Origin: Vulgatibacter incomptus
Lineage (GTDB): Bacteria > Myxococcota > Myxococcia > Myxococcales > Vulgatibacteraceae
Direction of reading: 5' to 3'
Assembly: GCF_001263175.1 (NCBI RefSeq)
Contig: NZ_CP012332.1
Span: 676,001-740,000, forward strand
Length of the DNA: 64,000 bases
The first letter of the stretch is position 1; every line of letters begins with the position of its first letter. The position numbers and the translations under genes were made by a program. This document shows, piece by piece, positions 46,377 through 54,705 of the stretch. The notes under the pieces were generated by a model, which was not told where the DNA came from, did not search any database, and was given only the letters and a program-made list of their open reading frames with translations.

Positions 46377-46784
46377 TCAGGGCCTTGGGACGTCCAGGTC
46401 CACCCGCCAGCCGCCCTTCTCGCGGACCATGTGGACCCGACGCGTCTCGCCGCCGCTGGTCACCTCCAGGGCGGCCTTGTCGTCGCTCTTGGCGATCTCC
46501 TTCAGGTCGTCGATCGGGTGGGCGAGGCTCGCGCTGCCCAACACCGCCACCCGGGGATCGCTGGGGATCGCCCCGCCGGTGGCCTTCGCCCGCTGCTCGA
46601 TGAGGGTGGTCAGGTCCTGCTGCGTACCGAGCGAGAGCAGATCCCACGCTCCTTCCACGTCCCGGGCCTGGACCTTCTCCACGAAGGTGCGAAAGGCCTT
46701 TTCGGGGGTGGAGGAGGGGCTGTCGCAGGAGGCGAGCAGCACGAGGAGGAGCGTCGCCGACGCCACGCGGAATCGAGTCTGCAT
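46377..46784 (-). CDS. Small lipoprotein, DUF4878-like
   Basis: 135 residues from the ATG at 46784. LLLVLLASCDSPSS is a lipoprotein signal with Cys near residue 20. The rest (PEKAFRTFVEKVQARDVEGA, WDLLSLGTQQDLTTLIEQRA, RRVHMVREKGGWRVDLDVPR) has the cone-shaped alpha/beta look of DUF4878/NTF2-like domains. It is divergent from a GDPD gene across 43 bases. Function unknown. Confidence 0.75.
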   Translation of the reverse strand: MQTRFRVASATLLLVLLASCDSPSSTPEKAFRTFVEKVQARDVEGAWDLLSLGTQQDLTTLIEQRAKATGGAIPSDPRVAVLGSASLAHPIDDLKEIAKSDDKAALEVTSGGETRRVHMVREKGGWRVDLDVPRP

Positions 46785-46827
46785 CCTGGAGAAGCTATCA
46801 TCCGGACCGGCGATCGGAGCCGACCCC

Positions 46828-47628
46828 ATGCATCCCTACCTGAGAGGGCTTCGGCCCACCCTCCACATCTCCCACCGCGGCGGCGCCGCCCTGGCGCCCG
46901 AGAACACCCTGGTCGCCTTCCGCCAGGCGATCGACCGCTACTCCACGGCGATGCTGGAGCTCGACGTCCAGGGAACCGCCGACGGTGAGCTCGTCGTCTT
47001 CCACGACGACACCCTCGATCGGTGCACGGAGGCGAAGGGCCCCGTCGCAGAGCGGACCCTCGCCGAGCTCCGCGCTCTCGACGCCGGCTACCGCTTCACG
47101 ATCGACGGCGGCGCCACCTTCCCCTGGCGGGGCCGCGGCGTGCGGATCCCGACCCTTCGGGAGGTGATCGAGGACTTCCCTGGAACGAAGCTCCACGTCG
47201 AGCTCAAGCCCGACCGCCCGGAGGTCGAGCCCGCCTTCGCCTCCCTCGTGAGGGGCGAGCCCGGACGCTTCTGCGTCGGCTCCGAGCACGATCGAGTGGC
47301 CCATCGCCTATCGGCGGCGCTGCCGGACGCTTGCCTCTTCTATCCGCGGATCGCCCTCACCGAGCTCGTGACCGCCCTTCGGCTCGGCATCGCGCCGCCT
47401 CGGGACGATCGCTTCCTGGTGATCGACATGCCGCTCTCCTACGACGGGGTCCGCTTGGTGAGCCGCGATCTCCTCGAGAAGGCCGCGGCGCTGGGCAAGT
47501 GGGTGAACGTCTGGACGGTGGACGACCCCGAGGAAATGCGGCGGCTCGTGGACGAGGGGGTGGGCGGGATCATGTCGGATCGCCCCGATCTCCTCAGGGA
47601 GGTGCTGGACGAGGCGGAGGCAGGTTGA
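46828..47628 (+). CDS. Glycerophosphodiester phosphodiesterase
   Basis: 266 residues. TLHISHRGGAALAPENTLVA holds HRG and PENT; AMLELDVQGTADGELVVFHD supplies the E.D metal ligands and the second catalytic His. LHVELKPDR and the final VNVWTVDDPEEMRRLVDEGV plus GIMSDRPDLLREVL complete the barrel. The ATG at 46828 follows GGAG. No signal peptide is seen. Distinct from the GDPD at 26128; the two share only motif regions. A two-gene order with yggT downstream may be co-transcribed (75 bases). Confidence 0.92.
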   Translation: MHPYLRGLRPTLHISHRGGAALAPENTLVAFRQAIDRYSTAMLELDVQGTADGELVVFHDDTLDRCTEAKGPVAERTLAELRALDAGYRFTIDGGATFPWRGRGVRIPTLREVIEDFPGTKLHVELKPDRPEVEPAFASLVRGEPGRFCVGSEHDRVAHRLSAALPDACLFYPRIALTELVTALRLGIAPPRDDRFLVIDMPLSYDGVRLVSRDLLEKAAALGKWVNVWTVDDPEEMRRLVDEGVGGIMSDRPDLLREVLDEAEAG

Positions 47629-47703
47629 GATACAGGCCGGCCGGCATGTAGGCGCGTCCGCCCGTGTTGATCCGAGCCACACCCGTTCCCGAGCGGAGCC
47701 TCG

Positions 47704-47955
47704 ATGAATCCCGAGACCATCCTCCTGATCGCCCGCTTTCTCGACCTCGTCTCGTGGCTCGTGATCCTTCGGGTCATCCTCTCCTGGGTGATCCGCGATC
47801 CGGCCAACCCGATCGCGCGCCTGCTCGGCACCCTCACCGACCCGCTCCTCCGCCCGCTCTCGCGCGTCCTAACGTTCGGCGGCCTGGACCTCGCGCCGAT
47901 GGCGTTCCTGCTCGTGCTGGGCGTGATCAAGCGCCTCCTGCTGGAGCAGGCGTAG
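47704..47955 (+). CDS. yggT: YggT-family membrane protein
   Basis: 83 residues with two membrane helices (about 3-25 and 60-80). IRDPANPIARLLGTLTDPLL followed by RPLSRVLTF is the conserved YggT loop. The family is found in most bacteria and linked to division-site or osmotic functions, without a firm role. GGAG lies before the ATG. The last 87 bases overlap, on the opposite strand, the 3' end of a kinase-like gene. Confidence 0.9.
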   Translation: MNPETILLIARFLDLVSWLVILRVILSWVIRDPANPIARLLGTLTDPLLRPLSRVLTFGGLDLAPMAFLLVLGVIKRLLLEQA

Positions 47956-48681
47956 CGGCGCCGCCTCCGGGAGCCCGCCCGTCTCCAGCAGTTGGCCGAT
48001 GAGCCGGCCCATCCGGTCGGATGCACGGCGGATCGCGGCCACCCGCCGGAGGAAGCGCTGTCCCTGCTCGTCGTGGGGCGCCAGCGTCTCGAGGAAGCCG
48101 GCGTTCGCGACGATCGAAGCCAGGGGGTTGCGCAAATCGTGGGAGACCACGGCGAGGCGCTCGTCCCGCTCGGCTACGCCCCGGCGCGCCGCCTGCTCGC
48201 GGGAGGAGGTCCGGGCGTGCGCGAAGACCGCCGCCCAGCGGCCGGCGAGCTCCCCCAGCGCCCTGGCGATCGCGCGGAGCAGCGAGCGCGCGAAGCCGAG
48301 CCGCACCGGATCGCCTGCCGAGATCGAGGTGACGACCGTGCCCGCGTCGCCGCTCCCGTCGTACCTCACCTTCGCAGCGAGCCAGATCTCGTCGCCGCGC
48401 TTCGCCTCGGCGAGGCCCGGACGGTCGGCGGCCTGGCTGGCCACGCGAAGCCACTCGGCGGGGGAGGGCAATGGGACCCAGGCACCGCTGGAGAGCCGGA
48501 GCCTGCCCGCGCCGTCCGGAGCGAGGACGCCGACGTCGAGTCCGGCGTCCGCGAGGCACTCGTCGAGGATGCCGGCGACCGCGCCGCTCGCCCAGGGGGC
48601 GGCGATCGAGATCGATGGGTCGCGCACGTCGGGCGGGCGCCCTTTTTCCAGGCACCTCGTACTGTCCGAATTCCCTTCCAT
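47869..48681 (-). CDS. Truncated histidine-kinase-like protein (DHp domain only)
   Basis: 270 residues from the ATG at 48681, with a strong GGGAGG site. Residues 20-160 are a GAF-like sensor region (ILDECLADAGLDVGVLAPDG). A HisKA/DHp hairpin follows, with phospho-acceptor His181 in AVVSHDLRNPLASIV, and the protein ends about 90 residues later (RRVAAIRRASDRMGRLIGQL). No HATPase_c domain (N, G1, G2 boxes) is present, and the downstream DNA is yggT on the other strand, so it is not an ordinary sequencing-frame break. It could be phosphorylated by another kinase, or act as a dominant regulator. Confidence 0.75.
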   Translation of the reverse strand: MEGNSDSTRCLEKGRPPDVRDPSISIAAPWASGAVAGILDECLADAGLDVGVLAPDGAGRLRLSSGAWVPLPSPAEWLRVASQAADRPGLAEAKRGDEIWLAAKVRYDGSGDAGTVVTSISAGDPVRLGFARSLLRAIARALGELAGRWAAVFAHARTSSREQAARRGVAERDERLAVVSHDLRNPLASIVANAGFLETLAPHDEQGQRFLRRVAAIRRASDRMGRLIGQLLETGGLPEAAPLRLLQQEALDHAQHEQERHRREVQAAER

Positions 48682-48775
48682 GCCCCCCTCCCACGCCCGA
48701 GGGAGAGAAGCATCGCATGAATCGACCGGGGCTCGGGAGGGGTCCACGGCGGCCCGTTTCGGGCCCCTGGGAGGA

Positions 48776-49096
48776 CTAGCCCAGCCGCGGGGCCAGGAAG
48801 CGCGCCAGGGCGAACATGTCGTCCCAGTCGAGATCCAGGAAATGGAGCGCTCGGGTGCCGTCATGCCGAACGGTGCCGAGGACCTCGCAGGTGATCGAGA
48901 GGGTGCGCTGCTCGTCGGGGAGGCGAAGCTCGGCCACGAAGCGGGCGCCGGGGGCTGCCTCGACCCCGTCCACGAGGAGGCCGGTCATGGAGAGGTTGCG
49001 GGCGATCCGGACGAGCGTATGTCCCTCGGCCCGGAGCGAGACGGGAAAGCCCGCCTCCACGCGGGGGTGCCTTCGGCGTACCGGCTCTGCGTACAT
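48776..49096 (-). CDS. PilZ-domain protein
   Basis: 106 residues from the ATG at 49096, chosen because TGGAGA lies five bases upstream; ATGs at 49111 and 49114 are alternatives. The c-di-GMP-binding motifs are RRRHPRVE (RxxxR) and NLSMTGLLVDG ([D/N]xSxxG). Small stand-alone PilZ proteins relay c-di-GMP levels to motility or polysaccharide synthesis. The nearest kinase-like gene lies 94 bases downstream on the same strand. No link to the GT2 locus 27 kb away can be shown. Confidence 0.85.
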   Translation of the reverse strand: MYAEPVRRRHPRVEAGFPVSLRAEGHTLVRIARNLSMTGLLVDGVEAAPGARFVAELRLPDEQRTLSITCEVLGTVRHDGTRALHFLDLDWDDMFALARFLAPRLG

Positions 49097-49235
49097 GGTT
49101 CTCCACTCCATCATCGGAGAAGGTGCCAGGCCTCCCGCATCGCGGGCGAGCCAGCACCGATCACCCGATCGACGTTACGACGGGTGCAGGCGAGGTCCAC
49201 TTGTCGACCGCCCCCGCCTGTGGATAACGAGCGCC

Positions 49236-50036
49236 CTACCGACTCGGGGGAGCCGCTTCCTCTCCCTTGCGCGCGGAGCGATCGGGAGCGATTTCGGCCG
49301 CTTCGAGCTCGACGATCCGGACCCGTCGCTCGGGATCCGCCTTCCGGAGGACCGGGGACGCGACGTTGTAGACCGGGATGCCGCCCAGGGTCCGGCCCTC
49401 TCCCGACCCGTAGTGGGCGTGGCCGTGGAACGCGGCCGTCGCCGCGTACGTGTCGATCGCGTCGGCGAGCCTGGAGCTCCCGAGGAAGGGCATGATCTCC
49501 GCGTTCTCTCCTTCGCAAGTGCCGCGGATCGGCGCGTAGTGGGTGATCGCCACCTTCACCGGCGCGTCCACCTGGAGGAGCGCGGCCTCGAGCTTGAGCG
49601 CCTCGCGCACGGTCTCGTAGACGAAGGCCTTGATGGTCTCCTCGCCGAAGCCCTGGAGGGAGGCGCGATCGAAGCCGCCCGCGAAGCCCTTGGTGCCGGC
49701 GAAGCCCACGGCGTGGCCCTTGAGCTCGTAGTGGTCGCCGTCGAGGATGAAGATCCCTCCCTCCTTCAGGATCTCCGTGACCTCGTCGGCCTTGCCCGAG
49801 TCGTGATCGTGGTTCCCGAGCACGCCGATCATCGGCGGGCGGACCCGCGAGAGCTCGTCGACGAGGGCGCGCGCCTCGTCGATGGTGCCGTGATCGGTGA
49901 GGTCGCCGCAGAGCAGGAGCGCGTCGCAGCCCTCGGCGTTCACGTCGTCGACGAGCTTGCGGTAGTGGCCGTGGCGGCCCACACGGCAGTGGAGGTCACC
50001 GACCGCCGCGAGCCGGATCGCCTTGTCGATTGGCAC
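49236..50036 (-). CDS. Calcineurin-like metallophosphoesterase
   Basis: 266 residues, GTG start with GGAGGG upstream. Metal-binding motifs: GDLHCRVG, LCGDLTDHG, GVLGNHDHDSG, an ITHYAPIRGT His, and FHGHAHYGSGEGRT. This set is complete. The overall sequence resembles the single-domain 3',5'-cyclic nucleotide-type phosphoesterases but specificity is not visible. Its 5' end overlaps the nucleotidyltransferase gene by 41 bases, so the two are probably translationally linked. Confidence 0.88.
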   Translation of the reverse strand: MPIDKAIRLAAVGDLHCRVGRHGHYRKLVDDVNAEGCDALLLCGDLTDHGTIDEARALVDELSRVRPPMIGVLGNHDHDSGKADEVTEILKEGGIFILDGDHYELKGHAVGFAGTKGFAGGFDRASLQGFGEETIKAFVYETVREALKLEAALLQVDAPVKVAITHYAPIRGTCEGENAEIMPFLGSSRLADAIDTYAATAAFHGHAHYGSGEGRTLGGIPVYNVASPVLRKADPERRVRIVELEAAEIAPDRSARKGEEAAPPSR

Positions 50037-50853
50037 GGAATCCCTCCACTTCGAGCATGCGCGCGTCCCGGTAGCCCCAATGCTCCAGGTCCACCCGGTA
50101 CTGGGCGCGTGAGAGGAGCAGCCCCCGGCACACGGTCTCGGCGGCGGGATCGTTCGCCTGCACCCGGCTGCGCTCCAGGAGCTCCGCGAAGATCGGCTGC
50201 GGGACCCGATCCCGCTGTCCGGGGTAGCTGAAGCGGTACATGATCATGTGCGCGAGCAGGATCTCCCAGTAGGGCTCGAAGCGGTCCAGGAGGTGGCGCC
50301 AGTCCATCTTGTCGCCGCACGCCAGGATGATGTGGTTCACGTCGGCCCCGTCGAAGCGCTCGCGTTCGCAGACGAAGGCCTTGGACCAGATGATCTCCTC
50401 CGGGGCGGCGAGGAGCACCGGGAGCCCGTGGATCACGGCGCCCTGGGCCCGCGCGAGCCAGATGTCGTCCACCACGGCGACGCCGTTGCCCGAGCTGAAG
50501 ATCAGGTCGGCGAAGTAGTTGTCGGTGGCGTAGGCCTTCGCGAGCCAGACGGGGTCGAGGAGGGAGGTCTTGAACCCGGTCTCCGCCAGGACCTCCAGCG
50601 CGCGATCCACGTCCTGGCGGCGCAGGAAGATGTCGAGGTCCTTCGTCTCCCGGTAGATGCCGGTGTAGACGTGGAGCGCATATGCGCCCGCCACGACGAA
50701 GGGGATCTCCGCGCTCTTGAGGGTGGAGAGGGCGAGCAGGTGGGCGCCGCGCTCGATGGCCGGCCGCTGATCGACCTGCCTCGCGCGGCCTCCGTTCGAT
50801 TCGGAGGCGGCACGCCTGGTGCTCTTTTCCTCGCCCCGAATCGGATCCGCCAC
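49996..50853 (-). CDS. Nucleotidyltransferase-fold protein
   Basis: 285 residues from a GTG at 50853 with GGGGGAG upstream. IPFVVAGAYALHVYTGIYRE then TKDLDIFLRRQDVDRALEVL is the MNT-type fold with the double-Asp motif of the DUF6036-like nucleotidyltransferases. The rest includes EEIIWSKAFVCERERFDGAD. Such proteins often modify RNA or proteins or serve as antitoxin partners, but no HEPN partner is adjacent. The 3' end overlaps the phosphoesterase by 41 bases. Confidence 0.78.
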   Translation of the reverse strand: MADPIRGEEKSTRRAASESNGGRARQVDQRPAIERGAHLLALSTLKSAEIPFVVAGAYALHVYTGIYRETKDLDIFLRRQDVDRALEVLAETGFKTSLLDPVWLAKAYATDNYFADLIFSSGNGVAVVDDIWLARAQGAVIHGLPVLLAAPEEIIWSKAFVCERERFDGADVNHIILACGDKMDWRHLLDRFEPYWEILLAHMIMYRFSYPGQRDRVPQPIFAELLERSRVQANDPAAETVCRGLLLSRAQYRVDLEHWGYRDARMLEVEGFRANRQGDPARGGR

Positions 50854-50933
50854 CAGGCTCCCCCGTTCGGGCCTACGGGCCCGCCGGTTCAACGTAGGGA
50901 GCGAGCCAGATGACCGCAGGGAGCGGGCGGTCG

Positions 50934-51371
50934 TCAGCTGGGGAGGAGCTCGCGCCGTGCGAAGGCCGGGAAGGCTCCCAGGCGCGCGATCTCCGTGAAG
51001 GCCTCGGGATCGACCTCGACCACCTCGCACTCGCCGGCGTCGTCCGCGGCCGAGAGATCGAGGCAGAAGAAGCGATCGCCGTCGACGATCGGCAGGAGGT
51101 GGCGAGGCAGGCCCTCCTGCCAGAGGTCCGTGGCGACGGCGTGCAGCGTGGCGCCCAGCTCGTCGGGATCCTTGGTGCCCAGGAGGAGGGCGCCGCTCGC
51201 GAGCACTCCCCCCGAGCCCACCTGGAGGAAGCCCTTGTACGAGGGCGGCAGCCGGACCTTCAGCATGCGCTCGACGCCCTGGAGCTCGCCGGGCATCGCC
51301 TCGTCGTAGAGCTCGTGATCCGGGTGGTCGAGGAACTCCGCCGCCACCTTCCTGCCTTCGGATTCGCTCAT
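50934..51371 (-). CDS. SMI1/KNR4 (SUKH)-family protein
   Basis: 145 residues from the ATG at 51371. The SUKH fold appears in GVERMLKVRLPPSYKGFLQV, GSGGVLASGALLLGTKDP and VDPEAFTEIARLGAFPAF. SUKH proteins are often immunity proteins of polymorphic toxin systems, though many are single genes. No toxin gene with Rhs or PAAR features is nearby. It lies 84 bases from the divergent uvrD-like gene. No strong ribosome-binding site is seen. Confidence 0.75.
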   Translation of the reverse strand: MSESEGRKVAAEFLDHPDHELYDEAMPGELQGVERMLKVRLPPSYKGFLQVGSGGVLASGALLLGTKDPDELGATLHAVATDLWQEGLPRHLLPIVDGDRFFCLDLSAADDAGECEVVEVDPEAFTEIARLGAFPAFARRELLPS

Positions 51372-51454
51372 GGCGCGGGGGGGTATCACGACAGGCGGTG
51401 GGCGGAAAAGGCCGGCCTCGACCGTGGCCCGGTCTCGGGTACATTGCGCCGCCC

Positions 51455-53488
51455 ATGATCGACCTCTCCACCCTGAATCCTCCCCAGCGCGAAGCCGTGA
51501 TCACCACCGAGGGGCCGCTCCTCGTGCTCGCCGGCGCAGGCTCCGGCAAGACGCGCGTGATCGTCCATCGGATCGCCTGGATCCTCCAGCAGGGAAATCC
51601 CGCCACCTCCGTCCTGGCGATGACCTTCACCAACAAGGCCGCCAGCGAGATGCGCGAACGGGTGGGGCAGCTCGTCTCGTCGCGCAAGTCCAAGGAGCTC
51701 ACCCTCGGCACCTTCCACGCCTTCGGGCTCCACCTCCTCCGCCAGGAGCACAAGCGCATCGGCTACCCGCGGCAGTTCACTATCGCCGACGCGGGCGACC
51801 AGGCGGCGCTGGTGAAGCGCGCCATGCGGGAGGTGAAGATCGACGACCGGAGCTTCGATCCCCGCCGCATCCTGGGTCTGCTCTCGCTGGCGAAGTGCGA
51901 GGGGATCCAGCCGGGGGAGCCGATCGCCAGGCCTGGGCGGCCGACGATCCACGGGGAGGAGTACGAGCTCGTGGCGGAGGAGGTCTACCCGCGATACGAG
52001 AGCGCGCTGCGCGCCATGGCGATGGTCGACTTCGACGACCTCATCGGCCTGCCGATCAAGCTCCTCCGCGAGCACCAGGAGCTGCGCGACCGCCTCAACG
52101 ATCGCTTCCGCTACCTGCTGGTGGACGAGTACCAGGACACGAACCGCACGCAGCTCGAGCTCCTCAAGCTCCTGGGCCTGCCCAGGGGCAACGTCTGCGC
52201 CGTGGGCGACGACGATCAGGCGATCTACGGCTGGCGCGGCGCCGAGGTGGAGAACATCCTCCGCTTCCACCTGCACTTCCCGGGGGCGAAGGAGGTCCGC
52301 CTCGAGCAGAACTACCGCTCCTTCGGGAACATCCTCGACTGCGCGAACGAGGTGATCGCGAAGAACGAGGCACGCAAGGTAAAGGCTCTGTTTACCGAGC
52401 GTGGAGGCGGCGAGAAGGTGCGGGTGGTGACCTGCCCGAATGACGAGGCGGAGGCCCGCTTCGCCGTGGGCGAGCTCCGGGCCTCGATCGCCGGCGGCCG
52501 GAGGCCCGGCGATCACGCGATCCTCTACCGGACCAACCTGCAGTCGCGCGCCTTCGAGGAGGTGCTGCGGGCCGAGGGCGTGCCCTACGAGGTGGTGGGC
52601 GGCACCGAGTTCTTCGACCGCCGGGAGGTGAAGGATCTCCTCGCCTACCTGCGCCTCTTCGTGAACAACGGCGACGAGGTCTCGCTCCTGCGGATCGTGA
52701 ACTTCCCCGCCCGCGGGATCGGCGACGCCACCATGGAGAAGGTGCGGCACCGGGCCACCGTGGAGGCGCTCCCGCTCCTGAAGGCGATGCGCAAGGCCGC
52801 CGCCGGCGCGTGGCCCGAGGTGGCGCCGGCCGCAGGCCGCATCCAGGCCTTCGTCGAGATCGTCGATCGCTACTCGAACCGCCTCGTGGAGGGCGAGCCG
52901 GCCTCGCGCCTCGCGAGGGAGCTCTGCGAGGAGGTCGATCTGCGGGGCGCGATCGCGTCCCAGATGACCTCGGCCGCCGCCGCGTCGCGCCGGATCGGCC
53001 TCATCGACGAGACCCTGGTGTCACTGGAGCGCTTCGAGGCACGGGAAGGCAAGAAGCACAGCCTCGCGCAGTACCTGGCCCAGCTCACCCTGGACCGGCG
53101 GGACGACGAGCCCGCGCTCCCCGGCGATCGCGTGGTGATGATGACCCTCCACGCGGCAAAGGGGCTGGAGTTCCCCGTGGTCTTCCTCGCGGGCCTCGAG
53201 GAGGACCTGCTGCCGCACAAGGGCATCCAGGGCGGGCCCCAGGATCTCCCGGAGGAGCGCCGCCTCGCCTACGTGGGCATCACGCGGGCCCGCGAGCGCC
53301 TCTTCCTCACCCGGAGCGCCGCCCGCCTGAGCCGCGGGAAGGAGGTCCCGCGCACGCCCTCCCGCTTCCTCTCCGACCTCCCGGGGCACGCGATCGAGGA
53401 GATCGACATCGCGCAGCCGACCGAGGCGTCGGAGCTAAGGAGCGAAACGTTCTTCGATGAGCTTCTCGCGCGGCTCGAATCGCGGTAG
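51455..53488 (+). CDS. UvrD/Rep-type superfamily 1 DNA helicase
   Basis: 677 residues from the ATG at 51455 (MIDLSTLNPPQREAVITTEG). The helicase motifs are in order: Walker A LVLAGAGSGKTRVIVHRIAW, Ia LAMTFTNKAASEMRERV, II LLVDEYQDTNRTQLELLKL, III VCAVGDDDQAIYGWRGAEVE, IV LEQNYRSFGNILD, V MTLHAAKGLEFPVVFLAGLE and VI RRLAYVGITRARERLFL. Length matches PcrA/Rep, which unwind DNA 3' to 5' in repair and replication restart. The sequence does not decide between Rep and PcrA. Confidence 0.95.
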   Translation: MIDLSTLNPPQREAVITTEGPLLVLAGAGSGKTRVIVHRIAWILQQGNPATSVLAMTFTNKAASEMRERVGQLVSSRKSKELTLGTFHAFGLHLLRQEHKRIGYPRQFTIADAGDQAALVKRAMREVKIDDRSFDPRRILGLLSLAKCEGIQPGEPIARPGRPTIHGEEYELVAEEVYPRYESALRAMAMVDFDDLIGLPIKLLREHQELRDRLNDRFRYLLVDEYQDTNRTQLELLKLLGLPRGNVCAVGDDDQAIYGWRGAEVENILRFHLHFPGAKEVRLEQNYRSFGNILDCANEVIAKNEARKVKALFTERGGGEKVRVVTCPNDEAEARFAVGELRASIAGGRRPGDHAILYRTNLQSRAFEEVLRAEGVPYEVVGGTEFFDRREVKDLLAYLRLFVNNGDEVSLLRIVNFPARGIGDATMEKVRHRATVEALPLLKAMRKAAAGAWPEVAPAAGRIQAFVEIVDRYSNRLVEGEPASRLARELCEEVDLRGAIASQMTSAAAASRRIGLIDETLVSLERFEAREGKKHSLAQYLAQLTLDRRDDEPALPGDRVVMMTLHAAKGLEFPVVFLAGLEEDLLPHKGIQGGPQDLPEERRLAYVGITRARERLFLTRSAARLSRGKEVPRTPSRFLSDLPGHAIEEIDIAQPTEASELRSETFFDELLARLESR

Positions 53489-53528
53489 AGAGGAACCCGT
53501 CGGGCGAAAAAGAGGAATTGCGGAGTGC

Positions 53529-53557
53529 TTGACTTCCCCCGGTTCTTCCTCTAGTAA
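53529..53557 (+). promoter_or_regulatory. Candidate rplM-rpsI promoter
   Basis: TTGACT at 53529-53534, 17 bp, then TAGTAA at 53552-53557, about 114 bases before rplM. The -35 box resembles those before the tRNA-Lys and tig genes, sharing CTTGACTTCCC with tig. The -10 is weak, matching TATAAT at three positions. Confidence 0.5.
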
Positions 53558-53670
53558 GCCCGCTTTCGTTGTGCCCTGCATCGATTCAGGCGGGGCGCAG
53601 TCGTGCCGAATTTCGGGGACACGCGACGATCGCCTGCCCCCTGCGAAGCCGCATCGTGGAGCGATATCCG

Positions 53671-54111
53671 ATGAAGACGCACAGCGCCCAGAAGGGCGAG
53701 ATCCGCCGGAAGTGGTTCGTGGTGGACGCGAGCGACAAGATCCTGGGCCGTATGTCCAGCCAGGTCGCCGCCATCCTCAAGGGCAAGCACACGCCCCTCT
53801 ACACCCCTTCCATCGACACCGGCGACTTCGTGATCGTGGTGAACGCGGACAAGGTGAAGCTCACCGGTCGCAAGGAAGAGAACAAGAAGTACTACCGGGT
53901 TGGACTCCAGGGTAAGCCGGGCTCGCTGAAGGTGGCGACCGCCCAGCAGCTTCGCGAGAAGCGCCCCGAGGACCTGGTGAAGAACGCCGTGCGCCGCATG
54001 CTCCCCCGCAACACGCTCGGCCGTCAGATGTTCACCAAGCTGAAGGTCTACGCCGGCCCCGCGCATCCGCACGAGGCGCAGCAGCCCCAGGCCCTCGACA
54101 TCCAGGCTTAG
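53671..54111 (+). CDS. rplM: 50S ribosomal protein L13
   Basis: 146 residues from the ATG at 53671 (MKTHSAQKGEIRRKWFVVDA). GRMSSQVAAILKGKHTPLYT, YYRVGLQGKPGSLKVATAQQ and VRRMLPRNTLGRQMFTKLKV are diagnostic of L13. It is followed after 16 bases by rpsI, the usual bacterial pair. The C-terminus HPHEAQQPQALDIQA is a common extension. Confidence 0.98.
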   Translation: MKTHSAQKGEIRRKWFVVDASDKILGRMSSQVAAILKGKHTPLYTPSIDTGDFVIVVNADKVKLTGRKEENKKYYRVGLQGKPGSLKVATAQQLREKRPEDLVKNAVRRMLPRNTLGRQMFTKLKVYAGPAHPHEAQQPQALDIQA

Positions 54112-54127
54112 AAAGTAAGGAAGAATC

Positions 54128-54523
54128 ATGGCCAGCATGGAGAAGACGTACGCGACGGGGCGCCGCAAGGAAGCAGTGGCCCGCGTCTGGATTTGGCCCG
54201 GTGAGGGCAAGATCACCATCAACGAGCGCCCGATCGACGAGTACTTCGGTCGTGAGACCTCGAAGATGGTGCTGATGCAGGCCCTCGAGGTCGTCGACCA
54301 GAAGGGCAAGATGGACATGAACGTGAACGTCTGCGGCGGTGGCCTCACCGGCCAGGCCGGCGCGATCCGTCACGGTCTCTCTCGCGCCCTCGCGAAGCTC
54401 GACCCCGAGCTCCGCCCGGTGCTGAAGAAGGCCGGCTTCCTCACCCGCGACTCCCGCGCGGTCGAGCGCAAGAAGTACGGCCAGCCCGGCGCCCGCAAGC
54501 GCTTCCAGTTCTCCAAGCGCTAG
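54128..54523 (+). CDS. rpsI: 30S ribosomal protein S9
   Basis: 131 residues; AAGGAAG precedes the [23 protein letters not shown], the [20 protein letters not shown] core and the basic C-terminal tail [14 protein letters not shown], whose last Lys-Arg contacts P-site tRNA, identify S9. It is co-transcribed with rplM and ends at a strong terminator. Confidence 0.98.
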   Translation: MASMEKTYATGRRKEAVARVWIWPGEGKITINERPIDEYFGRETSKMVLMQALEVVDQKGKMDMNVNVCGGGLTGQAGAIRHGLSRALAKLDPELRPVLKKAGFLTRDSRAVERKKYGQPGARKRFQFSKR

Positions 54524-54551
54524 TCCGGATTCCGGCCGCAAGGCCGAAGAG

Positions 54552-54602
54552 GCGAGGCTGCTCGGACCCCATCGCGGGATCGAGCGGCCTCGCTTCGTTT
54601 TT
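54552..54602 (+). terminator. Rho-independent terminator of rplM-rpsI
   Basis: GCGAGGCTGCTCG (from 54552) pairs with CGAGCGGCCTCGC (to 54593) over 13 positions with one wobble, followed by TTCGTTTTT. It lies 29 bases after the rpsI stop and is the best terminator in this part of the window. Confidence 0.85.
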
Positions 54603-54705
54603 ATGGGGCAAAGGCGGCACATGGTATGCTGCCCCCCATGCATCCAGAGCAGGGGCGGGTCGAGGGGTGGCGACGACCGCCCTTCGGGAGCGGGAGACCT
54701 TCGGA

